A stretch of 64,000 nucleotides of DNA from Tretioscincus oriximinensis (GCA_022410635.1 JAJVDF010000507.1:124001-188000), one strand, 5' to 3'; numbered from the stretch's first letter, positions 37,757-50,819 are shown. The notes: generated by a model from the letters alone, not told the origin. Program-made: numbers and translations.

Positions 37757-38100
37757 TGTCATAAAGTGAAACAGGGGACAAGGAAAGGCATTGTGATGCC
37801 ACTGATGGCAGAAAGAGGCACTCAGACAGAAAGAGATTCAGCTCTGAAGTGTTTATTCAGCTCTTAGTGGAACCTGAGTATGGTCTGCAGTGATTGTCCT
37901 TTGGTAGAGGAGCTCCTTATATACTGTACACTAGCCAATCACTACAGCCAGTACTTCCTGCCAAAAATCATGCAACTAAGTACATTTCTTGCAAAGGCAA
38001 GGTTTCCCTCCAAAATCCCAGGGCAAAATGCCCAGGGCTTAACCAAGTTCAAATAAAGTTCAATCTTCCCTATAAAATCACATAAGGGAACCTATAACAG
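37757..38100 (-). mobile_element. Solo-LTR-like block, minus strand
   Basis: Read on the minus strand it begins TGTTATAGG and ends near TATGACA. It has a TATA box in AGTATATAAGGAGC (near 37915-37925), followed about 60 bases later by the poly(A) signal CTGAATAAACACTTC (near 37850) and a T-rich R/U5-like part. No coding retroviral or gypsy sequence adjoins it. The family is not identified and no clean target duplication was found. Confidence 0.6.
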
Positions 38101-38399
38101 TAAAACCTATAACAGTAGAACCCATAGTAAAAACATTAAACTATATACATATTCACATGTCAAACATGTCATATACTTATGACAGACATGGCATGGAATT
38201 TGTCTTTTTATTTTTAACACATTAAAAATAACAGCAGAGCCTGCAAATTGTGGGAGAAAGGTGTTTCCTAAGCCAAATGCCAGGTAGAAAAAATATTCTT
38301 CACTAATCTCTTGAACATGTACTGTGTAGAATATTCCACAACCTATGATTATCATCAAGAAGGTTCTATCACTCCTTTGATTACTGAATGTGGTGATAT

Positions 38400-38960
38400 A
38401 ACCGGGAGGTCTTCCACTGCCAATCTTAAGGCACAGTCATTTCAGTGTTGGAGAAAATATTCCTTTAGACATTTGGGGGTGTAAACCACTTAGGGCTACA
38501 TATAGTTTAAGGTAAACACTTTGAATAGTGTTCAATAGTGAATTAAAAATCTGAGTATCTCTTTTAAGATCGCTACGATATGCATTTTGGCCATACACTC
38601 TGGTTAAAAGTGTGACTTNTGCATTATGCACAAGTTGCAGCTACCAAACCATTTTCAGGAGTAGCACCATATAGAGAACAATAGTCCTGTATAGAAGTTA
38701 CTAGAGCATGGATTATTGTGACAAGTTCGTTTCTTTCTAGAAGACACCGTAACTGATGAACTAGTCTTAAATTCCTTACTGTAAGCTCCACCTGAGTTTA
38801 AAGTGTTAATATAGAATCCAAGAACATCCTCAGATTTCTTGCCTGTCAGTTCCATGAGATTTCAACCTCATCAAGTTGGATTGAACTTGAATTTATCAAA
38901 TCATTAATATCTCTAAATACTTAATTCAGATTACCTAGAGAGAGTTCAATGCCTTCTACA
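38400..38960 (-). mobile_element. L2 LINE fragment, minus strand
   Basis: On the minus strand the frame reads DYCSLYGATPENGL-like peptide near 38645-38690, the decayed form of the RLDYCN...LGLP block at the L2 RT C-terminus. The flanking order matches 43095-43790. Many changes are present. Confidence 0.65.
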
Positions 38961-39569
38961 TTTTGATGACACCTCAGTCAAAGCTGTTAAGGATTCCCTC
39001 TGTGGCTTGAATCTAGATATCTATAGCAATAAAATTGCCATGTATGTAGGAAATACGCCCCCCATTGGTCCAAATCGGAAGCAAATTGTATCAGCCTGGA
39101 GGTTTATTTCAGGTATCTGAGCTACAAACGAAATGGTAACAGGCATGCAGGTTGCCGCCATCTACTCTGAAACATACACAGACACACCGCAAAACCTGGG
39201 GAAGCTGGCAGTTCACCTCACCTCCTGTGATTGCAACAGTCACTGTAGCAGCCATCCTTCCACCTCCGGGCAAGCAGAGCAACCATCATCCAGCTTGCTT
39301 CTCCACCATTCTGGGTTGAGAGTGCATCGTGTGCAGTGGCATAAACCTCTCCATATGCAATGCCACTCTTTGGCATTATCCTGTCCTGTTTCTAAGTGCT
39401 GCCAACACAAATCCCTGTCTGCAGGGCAGGACAAGATGTTTGCAGGCCCAGGGGTGTTGCTGGGGAAAGGTCAGCTGGCCCGGTGACCAAAGAGTCTCAC
39501 CAGCACTGAAAGTGTGNGNGTGGGGGGGGGGGGAATACCCACCCAGCTCCAATCCACTCAACAGCATGA

Positions 39570-40095
39570 TAGAAGGCTGCAAGGAAAGAGAGAAGGCTGG
39601 AAGGAAAATATAAGGGAAAATGGAAGAAAATTAAAGGAGACAAGGATGGAAGAAAAGAAATAGAGAAGGCTGCAAGGAAAGAGAGACGAGACAGTGCTAG
39701 GTTGGTTGGCTTTAAATTTCTCCCCCCTATTTTTAATGGAATTTATTTTAAGGGGGAGTTAAGGGCATACAGAGCACTGCTAAAGGGAGGGGGCAAGAGC
39801 TTTATTCCATCCACCTTTCTCTTCTAAAATGTGTTTTTTGTTTTTAAAGTGATTTCCTCTCATGCAGGGTGTGCTGGGTAGGCCATCATGGCACACATAG
39901 CAGCTATGGAGACCGTGGGATTTTGTTTACCAACAGTGCAGCATACTGCTAGAGAAAGAGAGAAAGGTAGGAGAGAGCAAAATCTGGAAGGAAAGAGAAA
40001 TGGAGAGAAGGCTGGAAGGAAAAAGACAGAGAAGTCTGGAAATAGGAAATAGCAATATATAGATATAGAAGAACAAAAACAGAAGAAGGAAAGGA
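39570..40095 (+). repeat. Purine-rich region with dispersed AGAGAAGGCTGGAAGGAAA units
   Basis: The unit AAGAGAGAAGGCTGGAAGG recurs with changes at about 39585, 39663 and 40010, separated by more A/G-rich sequence and a 240-base insert of other composition. No gene. Confidence 0.75.
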
Positions 40096-40934
40096 AGATG
40101 CCAACTAAATAGCTAGAATGGCTATTCTTAATTGCGGTAATGAGAATGGGCTTAATTCTACTAGTTAAAGAGGAAAGAAGATAAGATCAATAGCAGGGTG
40201 CAATTCAAGGCTTGATAGTGGAAGTACTGATCCAGAGAAGCAGTTCATATGATTGGGTTGGGGGTGCGAAGATTCCGGGGAATTGCAGACTGATAAAACT
40301 TTTGGTTAACTCTTACAACTAACCAATTCTAGATTTGTTGTAAAATCACTTGCCCCATTCAAATAATGTGTGAACCAACATATATTTTGTGTTAGTGTGC
40401 ATCTCTACTAAGAACAATTCACAGAGTGAAAGTAATTCATTTTTTTTCAATTATTTTGTATAGACTTATAGATTTTTTTTTGTTCCTTCAATCGGAAATA
40501 TACTAGGGAAACTTTGGAAAGGGCATGCTTGAAAGTGCCATAGAATGCAACATATGAAATATTCAGCTTTCATCTGATAATGGCTCCCCAAGACTAGAAG
40601 AGTTACTGCCAAGTAGATGGAACTATTTTACAAATATCTCAGAAGTGCCAAAGTCAGCAGTGCTAGAACTCACAGTTAATCAAAATAAATGGCCAAAACT
40701 CAGAATCGCACGTAAGCTTAAGAGTCAGAATTGCTAGACTTCTGAGATACCAAAACCAGCAATGTCACAAATTAGACTTGCGTGAATCTAGAACTTTAAA
40801 ATTTTCAAAACTCTAAATTGTGTTTCGATACGGCAAAAAGTTCCTTTGGGATAGGATTGTCTGTCCTTCCACATTCTTCTAAACATATGGTTCAATGAAG
40901 AGTTGGGAACATAAAGTGTGACACATTGATCCAG

Positions 40935-42240
40935 TGTGAACATTCTTTGAGAGTGTTAACAAACATGTAGATAAAGGGGATCCAGTTGATATTGTCTAGA
41001 TTTTCAGAAGGCTTTTGATAAAGTCCCTCATCAAAGGCTCCTAAAAAAGCTCATGGTATAAGAGGACAGGCTTTGTCCTGGATTGGAAACTGGCTAAAAG
41101 ATAGAAAACAAAGGGTAGTAATAACAGTTCTCTGAGTGGAAAGAGAGAAGAAGTGGGGTTCCCTAGGGATCTGTACTGGGACCTTTGCTTTTCAATATAT
41201 TCATAAATGATCTGGATGCTGAGGCAAATAATGAAGTAGCCAAGTTCGCTGAGGGGACTAAACTGTTCAGGGTAGTGAAAACTGTAAATGATTGTAAGGC
41301 ACTCCAGAGTGATCTATTGAAATTGGACATCTAAGTGGCAAATGCACTTCAATTTAAGTAAGTGCAAAGTTACACTGGGGCAAAGAACCCTAACTTCTCC
41401 TACCACCTAATGGGAACCAAGCTTTCTGTGACCGAGCAAGAAAAGGATTTTGGGGTGTTGGTAGACAATTCAGTGAAGATGTCAATCCAGTGTGCAGCAG
41501 CAGCAAAAAAAAAGCAAATTCCATGTTGGGAATAATTAGGAAAGAAATAAGTCAGCAAACGTTGTTGTGCCTCTTTATAAATCTGTGGTGAGGCCACATT
41601 TGGAATACTGTGTTCAGTTCTGGTCACCACATCTCAAAAGGGATATTGTGGAACCAGAGAAGTTGCAGGAAAGGGCAAAAAGAATGATCAAGGGTCTGGA
41701 GCACCTCCCTTATGAAGTCAGGCTGCAATGTTTGGGCCTCTTCAGCCTTGAAAGGTGACATTTGAGAAGTGATCTGATTGAAGTGTATAAAATCATGCAT
41801 GGGATGGATAGGGTGAATTGAGAAAAATGTTTTCTCTATCACACAACAGAAGGACCAGAGGGCACTCCTTGAAACTGATGGGCAGAAAAGTGAGAACAGA
41901 CAAAGGAAAGTATTTTTTCACCCAGAGGGTCATTGTCCTGTGGAATTTACTTCCTGAAGAAGTGGTGGTAGCTAATAGCTTGGATAGCTTCCAGACAGGT
42001 CTAGACAGGTTCATGGACACCAAGGTATAAATGGGTACTAGGATGGTTGACTGAATGTTGCCTCCAGGATGGAGCAACAGGCAGGACTCCTGAAATACCA
42101 TTTGCAGGGTGTCATGAACAAGTGCATATTTTGCTTTCCTCTGATCAGACTGCCCAGGTGCATCTTGTGGGCCTCTGTGTGAGACAGAATGCTGATGGGC
42201 TGTGCCCTGACCCAGTATGGGTCTTCTTATGTTCTTATGA
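40935..42240 (+). mobile_element. CR1 LINE, 5'-truncated
   Basis: It begins in the RT (TTTGAGAGTGTTAACAAAC, the point where the copy at 3807 also starts) and ends at CTTCTTATGTTCTTATG near 42238. Motif C reads FAEG in place of FADD, and deletions break the frame. The fragment LYKSVVRPHLEYCVQFWSPH (41567-41630) is the best-preserved piece. Confidence 0.92.
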
Positions 42241-42788
42241 TCCAATCCCCATGGTCTTTTTCCTGCGGATTAGAGGCGATTTTACCTTCCACCTGACCCA
42301 CGGATCCATAAGTGTCCAGCCTTCCATGCACTTTAAAAGTCTTTAGAGCACACACAGTAAACAGCCTCTTCATAACATGCGATTTCCACAAGCCTCCGAG
42401 ATGCTACTCAGAATAAGGCTCTGTGTGGAGAAGGACTCCATTTTAAAGTGCTAAAGAAAAATCTCTCCAGAGGACTGGAGGGCTGGGTTTATGCAAATTG
42501 TATAGCTTTCTAAAGATTACACTGGCTCATGTCTGCACAGACAAGCAGGCAGAATTGCAGGGAATTCTGGGGGTTGTAGTTATGGAAGCGCAACAGTGCC
42601 CTCTGGGGCTTCTCTTTCAAANGAGACAGCAGCTGAATGGCAAGCAAAATAGGGACAGTTGGCCAATGCATTTGTTTTTTTAAGCATTTCCAAAGCGGAG
42701 GAAATGGACATATGTCTGTAAGGTACTTATCAGGTGTCCTTTTTGCTATGTTTGAATACAGTATAAATTTCTGATTCTAACACATATA

Positions 42789-43092
42789 TGTCAGAGATAG
42801 CTTCCCTGCCATGTGATATTAGGGATTAATAGAAATAGTTGGGGAACCATTGGTTGTTTAACTCTGAGGTACGTATAATTTAAATGTTTACAATCAAGAG
42901 GATTGGCTGTTTATTGGTGAAATGTTGGGAAATATTCTAGAAGTACCCATGATTGGATATTCATTGGTTGACAACCTCAGGACAACACTACAAAGAGACA
43001 CTATTTTTCTCCAGCTATACACCCTGGTTCTGATTCAGTTACCGGCCACAGAACTGAATAATAAACCACTTTCTCAGAATTTTGTTGATTAT
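42789..43092 (+). mobile_element. LTR-like block A
   Basis: It starts TGTCAGAGATAGC and shares, in order, ATAATTTAAATGTTTA, GATTGGATATTCATTGGTTG and a following CACTA-AAG segment with block B at 43944. The TATA position reads CTACAAAG (decayed). A poly(A) signal AATAAA is at 43060-43065. It has the same orientation as block B. Confidence 0.65.
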
Positions 43093-43094
43093 TT

Positions 43095-43790
43095 GGAAGC
43101 CTCAACATGGAGAGACTGTTCCATAGTCTGGGGTTTGCCATGGAGAATGCCATANCCATGTTCCCACCTTCTTTGCCACTGAGAGAGGTGATACTGTTAG
43201 AAGGGTCTCTTCCATAGATCTTAAAGCACAGAAGGCTGATCTGGGAGAAAGCATTCTTTTAGATATTTGGACATTTGTAGGTTAGAATTAATACCTTGAA
43301 TTGAGCTTGGTAGCAATTTGCAGTCAGCGCAGCTCTATCAAGACCAGTGTGATATGTACCCAACCTGTAAATTGGCAGCCAGTGCTGTGTGTCTGCCCAG
43401 TCGAACTGGCCAGCAGTCTAGCTGCTCCATTCTGCACCAGCTGCAGCTTCCAAACCATTTTCAAAGGCAGCCCCAAATAGAGTGCATTACAATAGTCCAA
43501 TCTGGAAGTTGCAGAGCATGGATCACTGTGACCAGATCATCCTTGTTTGTAACCCTTCCTGGACACCACCTTCAAGTGTCAGCACAGGATCCAGAAGCAC
43601 CCTCAGATTTTGCACCCATCCCCTAAAGGGCAATTCACCCCCATTAAGGACAAGATGTCTCCCAACTTGGAAAATTGCAACACACTGCACTTCCATCGAC
43701 TGGATTCAGTTTCAATTTATTGGCCACCATCAGCCAGTTAATGCCTTCAGGCACCTATTAAGCTCTTCAACTACCTCTCCTGATTCAGAT
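43095..43790 (-). mobile_element. L2 LINE RT C-terminal fragment, minus strand
   Basis: The minus strand near 43420-43510 reads [20 protein letters not shown] followed by QLVQNGA, the hallmark block at the C-terminus of L2 reverse transcriptase. The 3' end of the LINE lies at the left (GACTGTTCCATAGTCTGG). The fragment sits between two LTR-like blocks. Confidence 0.8.
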
Positions 43791-43943
43791 GAAACAAATA
43801 GATATGTCTTCTTGAATTCCTCAGATATATCTAGATATGTCTTCCTCAGAATTCTGCTGGGCCAATGCTGACGATGTTAGGACACTCAAGTTGATTCAGG
43901 AATTCCATTTAAGGTGTGTGTGTGTGTACGATTTTAGGAAGGG

Positions 43944-44290
43944 ATGTTAGGGATAGCATCCCTCCCATAGGAAATCAGGACTCAATAGCCTCTTTGACAT
44001 ATATGCAATTTAAATGTTTAAAGTTAAGAACAGTGATTGATCACTGTTAAAGTGTTGGAGAATGTTCTAGATGAGCTGAAGATTGGATATTCATTGGTTG
44101 AGGAGCCCTGGGCCACACTATAAAAGGACATGATTTCGACCAGTTTGACATTCCAGATTCTGTCTACTACATTTAAAACATCGACCACAAATACTTAGAC
44201 AGCCTTTAATAAAAATACTCAAACTTTTGTTACTTCTGTGTACTGTGTATTAAGTGTGGAACTGGAGAAAAAGACTGCAAATCAGACATA
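43944..44290 (+). mobile_element. LTR-like block B with TATA box and poly(A) signal
   Basis: It starts TGTTAGGGATAGC. TATAAAAG is at 44119-44126 and AATAAA at 44208-44213, in the expected U3-R order. It is homologous to block A but clearly diverged (roughly two-thirds identity by eye), so the two are not a young LTR pair. No coding region adjoins it. Confidence 0.7.
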
Positions 44291-44787
44291 TCACTGATTT
44301 CATTGTCATATGAGGTTGGTTTTCAAAAACAAATAAGACACATTAACATACGATTTCATTACTTTATTTTGTCAGTATTGAGAGTCAAGAAGTTGACGCT
44401 TCTGCCTACAGTACCTTATAAACCTATTGCTTTGAACTTTGCAACCATTCTGTTAGCTAGCATGCATGTTTGAGTATTCTTGTCTATTCTTGCAAAAATC
44501 TTCCCTGACCAAAGTATACATGGAAAATATACTTCTTGACTTTTCAAGTCGGATACCGTTCTTGCCATTTCTCTTCTTAAGTCACATTCAGCTTTTATAT
44601 TCTCCTTCTGCCTTTGGTTTACATTTTCAAATGGATAGTAATTAAAAATTGATATTTTTATTACATTTTAAAACTGTTAAAATAGTTTAAGAACTCTTAT
44701 TCAAGTGAAAAATGGACTGTTGTATGGTGTTGTGTTATTGCCTCAATGTATCTCAAGACCGCAACTGATATTTCATTCCATGTGTAA

Positions 44788-44877
44788 AAATATANCGCTC
44801 AAAACAATTAAGGGAACACTTTAATGTACACTCTTATGTTAAAGTGTTCCCTTAATTGTTTTGAGCTGTATATTTTG
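44788..44877. mobile_element. Mini-palindromic MITE (Tc1/mariner type), copy 1
   Basis: Two 28-bp arms, GCTCAAAACAATTAAGGGAA followed by CACTTTAA, and their reverse complement surround a 14-base loop. TA dinucleotides flank the ends. The whole is essentially two terminal inverted repeats back to back. Confidence 0.85.
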
Positions 44878-45280
44878 GACTGCTTGCAGACTTCTGTTCA
44901 CCTGCACTTAGCAACCAAATTCTGGTTGGCCATCTTCATGCATCATGCCTTGCTGAGCTTCCAATTTTCACTTCTTTGTTTGCTTGAGTACTCTGCTGCT
45001 TGATTTAAGCCTGAGGGGTAGCAGAAAATATCACTTTATTACTGCCTGAAATTGGTGATACCTTTCTAGTTCTGGCTGTCAAGAAAACCTTATGTCACAC
45101 TTATTCCTCCTTCCAGGTTTCAGAATATTTGTTTGCTATATGTTACTATTGTATTAATTCACCAACTATTGAAAGTGTTTCTTTACTTTTGTTCTTGCCA
45201 CTTACCTTGTGATAAAATAATTTCTATGTGCCTTTTAAGTTTCAATAAACAAACTTTGTATTAAGATCAAATACACTGTA

Positions 45281-45366
45281 TACTGCTCAAAACAATTAAG
45301 GGAACACTTTAACATAACAGTGTATGTTAAAGTGTACCCTTAATTGTTTTGAGCAGTATATTTCAC
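45281..45366. mobile_element. Mini-palindromic MITE (Tc1/mariner type), copy 2
   Basis: It has the same arms as copy 1, here with complete ends TATACTGCTCAAAACAATTA and the mirrored ...GAGCAGTATA, a 16-base loop and one arm mismatch (GTGTACCC versus GTGTTCCC). It lies 400 bp from copy 1. Confidence 0.88.
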
Positions 45367-45454
45367 CTTCCTTGAAACTAGCTTAGGTTTGTTATGGGTT
45401 AACCCAAAGTGGTAGTCCTGAAAAACTAGGATGCAGGTGAGAATAGTACTAAAC

Positions 45455-46875
45455 ATATATACTACTCATAAGAAGTTAGAGACATGTGGTTGTTTGGGGA
45501 AAGTTATGGAAAATGGGAGTTTGATATGCTTTAGTGAAATTGTATCCTGAAAGTACCTTTCAATCAGATAGTGTTTTCCTCATCTCAAGCAATTTATTGA
45601 ACAAAAAGCCAATAATAGTGGAGGGCATAGCCCAAACAAAAATGACACGGTCTCTATAATTTTGTCATGTGGCCCTGAGCATCTATTGCAGCTTGATAAC
45701 GATGTCTTATACTGTCCACAAGTCGAGTTATTGACTGCTGAGGCATGCCACCCCACTCTCCTGGAAGGGTGCCCTTCAGGTCATTGAGGTTCAGGGCTAT
45801 AGAGATACAGGCATCTACATAGTGACTCGGCTGCTCCCATAGGTTTTCTAGGGTGTTCAGGTCTAGAGAAAGTGTTGACCACTCCATGTGTGGTACCCCA
45901 GCCTCCAACAGCCATTCACTAATGATGAAGTCTTGATGAGCTGGAGCATTGACATCTATGAAGATGAAATGACCCCGTTGTTCATTCAGAGGTACAATGA
46001 CTGTTATTCAAGTAGTAGTGGCTTTCACTGTACCATCCACAAAGTGTAGGATGTGTAAGTGTATTGACTACACACACCACCACCAAAGGGTCGTCTGGTG
46101 ACAACAGTGACTGATGCATAGCGCTCTCCTTGAATAAAGTGACATTCATTACTTAACAGTACTGAGGATTATTGGTTCCTTGACCATTGCATATGCTCCC
46201 TGGCCCAGGCAAAATGACAATGCTTGTGCCTGGTCGTGTGTTCATGTACCCTTGCTGGTCGTCTAGCATGCAGACCACACTGATGTAAATAGTTACATAT
46301 GGCTTGACGTGACACTTGGGTGCCTCTTACCGCCTTTAATGTGCCTGGAGTTCTGTGGCATTCATCATCCTGTTCCTCAGGGCATTGTTTAAAATGAAAC
46401 AGTCATCATTGTGTGATGCTGCCAAAGGATGCCTACTTCTGCAACTTTCTGTGAGTCTTCTAGACTCTCTGTATTGCTGTTGCAACCTGCTGATGACACT
46501 CTGTAAAACTCTAAGCTCGTAGCTCAAAATGGCTGTTGCTCCATTGTAAGGTGTTGTCTTGGTCTCGTGATGTCAACTTGTGTCCAGCCTGATGAGGAGG
46601 ACTGTTTAAATCCCAATTCAAATTCATTCCCCCATTTGATTGGCTGGTTCAGGGATCAAACACGTGTTGTCACTTTTGTCATTCAGCTCCTTGTCAGAGA
46701 TCAGTGTTTTGTGCCAACAATACTGAAACATCNATCAGTTGCACATGTACTTTCTAAAGTGCACAAATGGTGACATTTGGTTCATTTGTAAAAAAAAATT
46801 AAAAGCAATTATGTTCATGTAGATCTTCCAGCCCAAAGGCAATTATCCCTATTTTTTTGTGAGTAGTCTATCTAA
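45455..46875 (-). mobile_element. Tc1-like DNA transposon, decayed, minus strand
   Basis: Minus-strand frames give transposase pieces in the right order. The N-terminal helix-turn-helix part (46336-46527) has SVISRLQQQYRES and NALRNRMMNATELQ. The C-terminal part (45654-45908) has WSTLSLDLNTLENLWEQ, including the acidic residue of the DDE signature, and PQQSITRLVDSIRHRYQAAI. The ends are imperfect inverted repeats: TACTACTCATAAGAAGTTAG at 45461 and the complement near 46840-46870 (TTTTTTTGTGAGTAGTCTA). Frameshifts and stops make it inactive. Confidence 0.88.
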
Positions 46876-46954
46876 AACAATTGCTGTAATAGTGTCCAAT
46901 AATCATCCATATATAGCTTATGAAGAAGCATCTAGTATTAAGTTCTCCTAGCAT

Positions 46955-47005
46955 ACAGTGTGATGAGTCTCCTACATTTAAAACATCAACCACAAAGTCT
47001 TAGAC
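46955..47005 (+). mobile_element. LTR block B-like 3' fragment
   Basis: CTACATTTAAAACATC-ACCACAAA-CTTAGACA equals 44165-44202 with few changes. It is only the R/U5 portion. Confidence 0.65.
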
Positions 47006-50000
47006 AATAAGACAGAACCAGCAGGATAACTGAATGTGAGTCAAAACAGATATTATTACAGGCAATTGTTTACAATTGAGTAAGTCAGGCATCCCTTCAT
47101 TTTATAGCTTTTAAAACATACTTTCACAGTAGGTAGTGTGAATTGAGTTTGGTCCTTTTGAAACAGAGTTTAATCTCTTTGGAAATTATACAGTTGTTTT
47201 CGGCTTCTTTGTGTTTTGTCAAATCTGCATATATTTGGCAAACTGCTCAACAGCAAGGCATCTGATCAAAGGCAGTTGTAAAACAAATATTCGTAGGAAT
47301 GAAATGAAAACTGGGAGTGTAATTCATGCTTGAGCTTCTTCAATGAAAATGTGTCATAAGTTAAAATCAGTAATTTTCTATGATAGGTTTTTTTTTCTGA
47401 ATTAATTCCTGGCAGTCAAATTGGCATCTATAGTAGCTCTGAGCAAATAAATGCTTTTATCCCCACCTGGCCTCCAAAATATCTAGAATTTTAAGCGCAG
47501 CTTAAAAGTACGTCCAAATTCTCTGTTTTGGCTCCTTTTGTGACTGGATTTTACTCCTAATTTGACAAGGCCTGGCCTATAAGACCTAGACACAAGGCCC
47601 AGATCAGCCTTCATGACAGCCCAAAGTTTGCACAAGCACTGGGTGTGCTTTCAAAGGTTCCAAATTGCTAAAACCTGAAGCCAGAAAGAAGGAAGGGAGT
47701 CCCAGATGAAACAATATTTTTTTCATTTGTTCAAACATATCTTAATTTGCTGCATGGGTCTGGCAGAGAAAACAGGCAATGCTGGATTCCCATTTACTGT
47801 ACGTCTTTATTGCTCCTTTCTGTCTGGAAGCATTCTTTCTTTCCAATTTCAGTTCTGTGAGTCCATTCATAATATTTCAGTATCAGTCTCTCACTTTATC
47901 TTCCAAGAAAGCCAGAAGATAGAGTATAATAAACTAAAGCAGTTTTTGACCTCTAGCTGGGTTTTGTTTGGTGCTCTTCCCAGCTGTAGTGGTCTAGCTG
48001 GCTTCAAAACATGACCATTAGTACTTGGGTGGTCCTTTCTCAGATAGGCCCCTAAGCCATTCATCAATATGTAAACATTCTAACAGCCAGGAACAAAGAT
48101 GCCTAATTTCAGAGCTCAAGAAAGACTGATTTTGCATGTCCAACTTGGTATGAGCTCTTCTGACATATGCAAAAGGCATGCATACCTTGTTTATTCTAGA
48201 CTGCCATTTAACTGGGCATTTTGGCTACCTACATCAGGCCACAATTAATCTAATGTAGATACAATGGCCTAGTAGAAATATTTCCCATTCTAAACAAAAG
48301 CTGGAATGAGTGGCCTGAAGGGGCTCTATGCTTTGCATTATATGGGGAAGATGCTAAGATTCTTCTATTTAAATGAAGAAGCTACATCGGCAGTTATGAA
48401 CACTTGTTTCATCTTTATGTTTTGGTTTTAGGCACAGCTTATTTTTCTCTCACTTTTGCAGCCAGTAGCAGACAATGAAATATAGGTGGCCTAGCATGAG
48501 CCTCTCTTTAGTTAAAAGATATATACAGCTCAGCTGTAAGGGCTAGACTGTGCAACCAATTTCTCACATTGGTGAGCACTTACACAAGTAATCCCATTGA
48601 TTTATATCTGGCCCTAAAGTGGTTGCTTTAAGTCAAGGGACTGATTAATGAAGATGGTTTTCAGTACAGAATTCTGAAATTCTGTGTTTAGATAACAAAC
48701 GTTCTGTTTTTATTTGTACCTATTTTTGCTTCTGATGTGGTAAATTTCTGTCATTTGTAATCTCCTCTTGTGCCAATATTTTTCTTTCTTGTGACATTTC
48801 CTGCCTCTGTATAAGCACTTAAATCACAGCCTCTGTCTAAACATGTATACTTCTATGGGCATGGAGTAAGCATAGGATGAGGAATTGTGTAGGAATTATA
48901 GTCTAGCAGTAATTATCTTGATTAAAAATAATAATATAGAGCTACTTAAGTTATCTTGTTTGAAGGATCTGTGTCCAGTTAATTAATATTCTTGCTACTG
49001 TGTTTAAATCAACAAGTCTTGCATGATTTATTAATCAGTTTAATAGACCTTTTATATGTGAGAAAAATGTGACAATACAGGGGACAATAACTTCTAGTGC
49101 TGGACTTCTTTTACACATACACACTTTTAAAAAGAAATTAATGTATTTTACTGTTTTGCAAATTTCATCTAGCAATTCCAGATCACACAAGCTGAATCGT
49201 TGTTTTAAATTTCATCAGAGCATTGATGCTGGTATATTTGGTTCTGTTATTAAGGATTTAAATTAGAAGATATAAGGCAGGATACCTTTAGAACAGGGCA
49301 TGGAATGTGACAGTTTTGCCATTGTTTATTGTTCCAAATTATATCTGCCACTGTGAATGCAAGACTAGTACTAACTATATTTCTTGTTCATGACATGGAC
49401 AACAGGAAACTTTGCATTTTTCATACATACACAGTTTATTCGGAAATAAAAGCAGCTACGACAAAACCCACTTTGTTCAGTGACTTCAGCTCAGTCAGAA
49501 ACCAAGCCTCACACACTTCTAACAAAAGTAATGGCTTATGGAACATCTGGGCTTTTGACAGTAATAACATACGAAACAGGTAAAGGGGATGAGGAAGAGT
49601 GCCAAATGGAAGTCAAACTTTGATCCACTTAAGATCAGACTGCAATTCATTGGGACCAAAGGCAGGTTTCATTCCCAACCACTTTGAATGTCACCAGCTG
49701 TGAAATACAGCTGATTTATTTCTTTATCTGTAAGCATCCATGAAAAATCTTGCATGGGAGGAGAATCTAGCAATCCATATACTGAAGTTACACTTCTTTG
49801 TTTCAGCTTGGTAAGTTTTCTGCAATGAGAGTGAAATGAACTTGTGGGTTTCTATTATAGATGGGCATGATGCTAGGCTTATTTATGGAGAAGTGAGTGT
49901 CAAAGTAAACTGCATATCTACTTCCCCTCTCTTGTAAACTATTAACCATGTTAATCTGGATCAGAGTTTCTAGCATCTCAGAACTAACAAGAATTCAGGT

Positions 50001-50819
50001 AGTATAAGTTTTTATAAATTCCAGNTCTTCAGATGCAAATAATATTCTTTCACACAAAGTTTTCAGAGTTAAGAGATCTAGTTCACTATAGGAAATTATT
50101 TTTCCTTTCCTTATGACTTGCCTGTTTGCAAGATTTTAGTCATTGTTTCCTCCTCTTCCTCTTCAATAAAATGAAATGTGGAAGATCCTACTTAAGTGGT
50201 CCTATTTAAGTTATCCTGTTTGACTGCTCTTTTATGTTTGAATCATTGGATGAGGTTCTTTCAGTAAAGTGCTAATCTCTCCAATTGTTCATTTCGTAGA
50301 GCAGTACAAACTATATTTACCTTGCCAATGACAAGTTTAATTAGAAATTAATACACAGTATTAATATAGGGGCACCTCAGTTGTTGGATAGGATCTTTAA
50401 ACAGAGTTTTCTTTAACCAGAAAGTCCCTGTGGAAAACTTTGCCTTGGAATACCTTCCTGTTCATGTGAAAGTGACTGATCTCCATAAGTCTGGCTATGA
50501 AGACAACAATTCATTTTCATTTTGCTATCGGCTATTCAACTGATACTTGAGACATCAGCCTTTTCCTGAAGGATAATGAAGCTCCTTATAGAAAACCATC
50601 CAAGGCAATCAGAAATGAGAATTTCAAAACCACAACCTGGGTCTATTAAATTTCTGCTTGTATCCTACTTGTAGCAAGACTGACTTTGTGCTTCTGTTTC
50701 TTCTTTGTCATAGCAAACAGAAATGTTTTATTATTTATTGTAGTCAAAAGGTATGGTTTTTCTCCCAGAAAAAGAATCTGCCTTCGAACTTTGAAAACTT
50801 ATTTGCTGGCAATGGTCAC

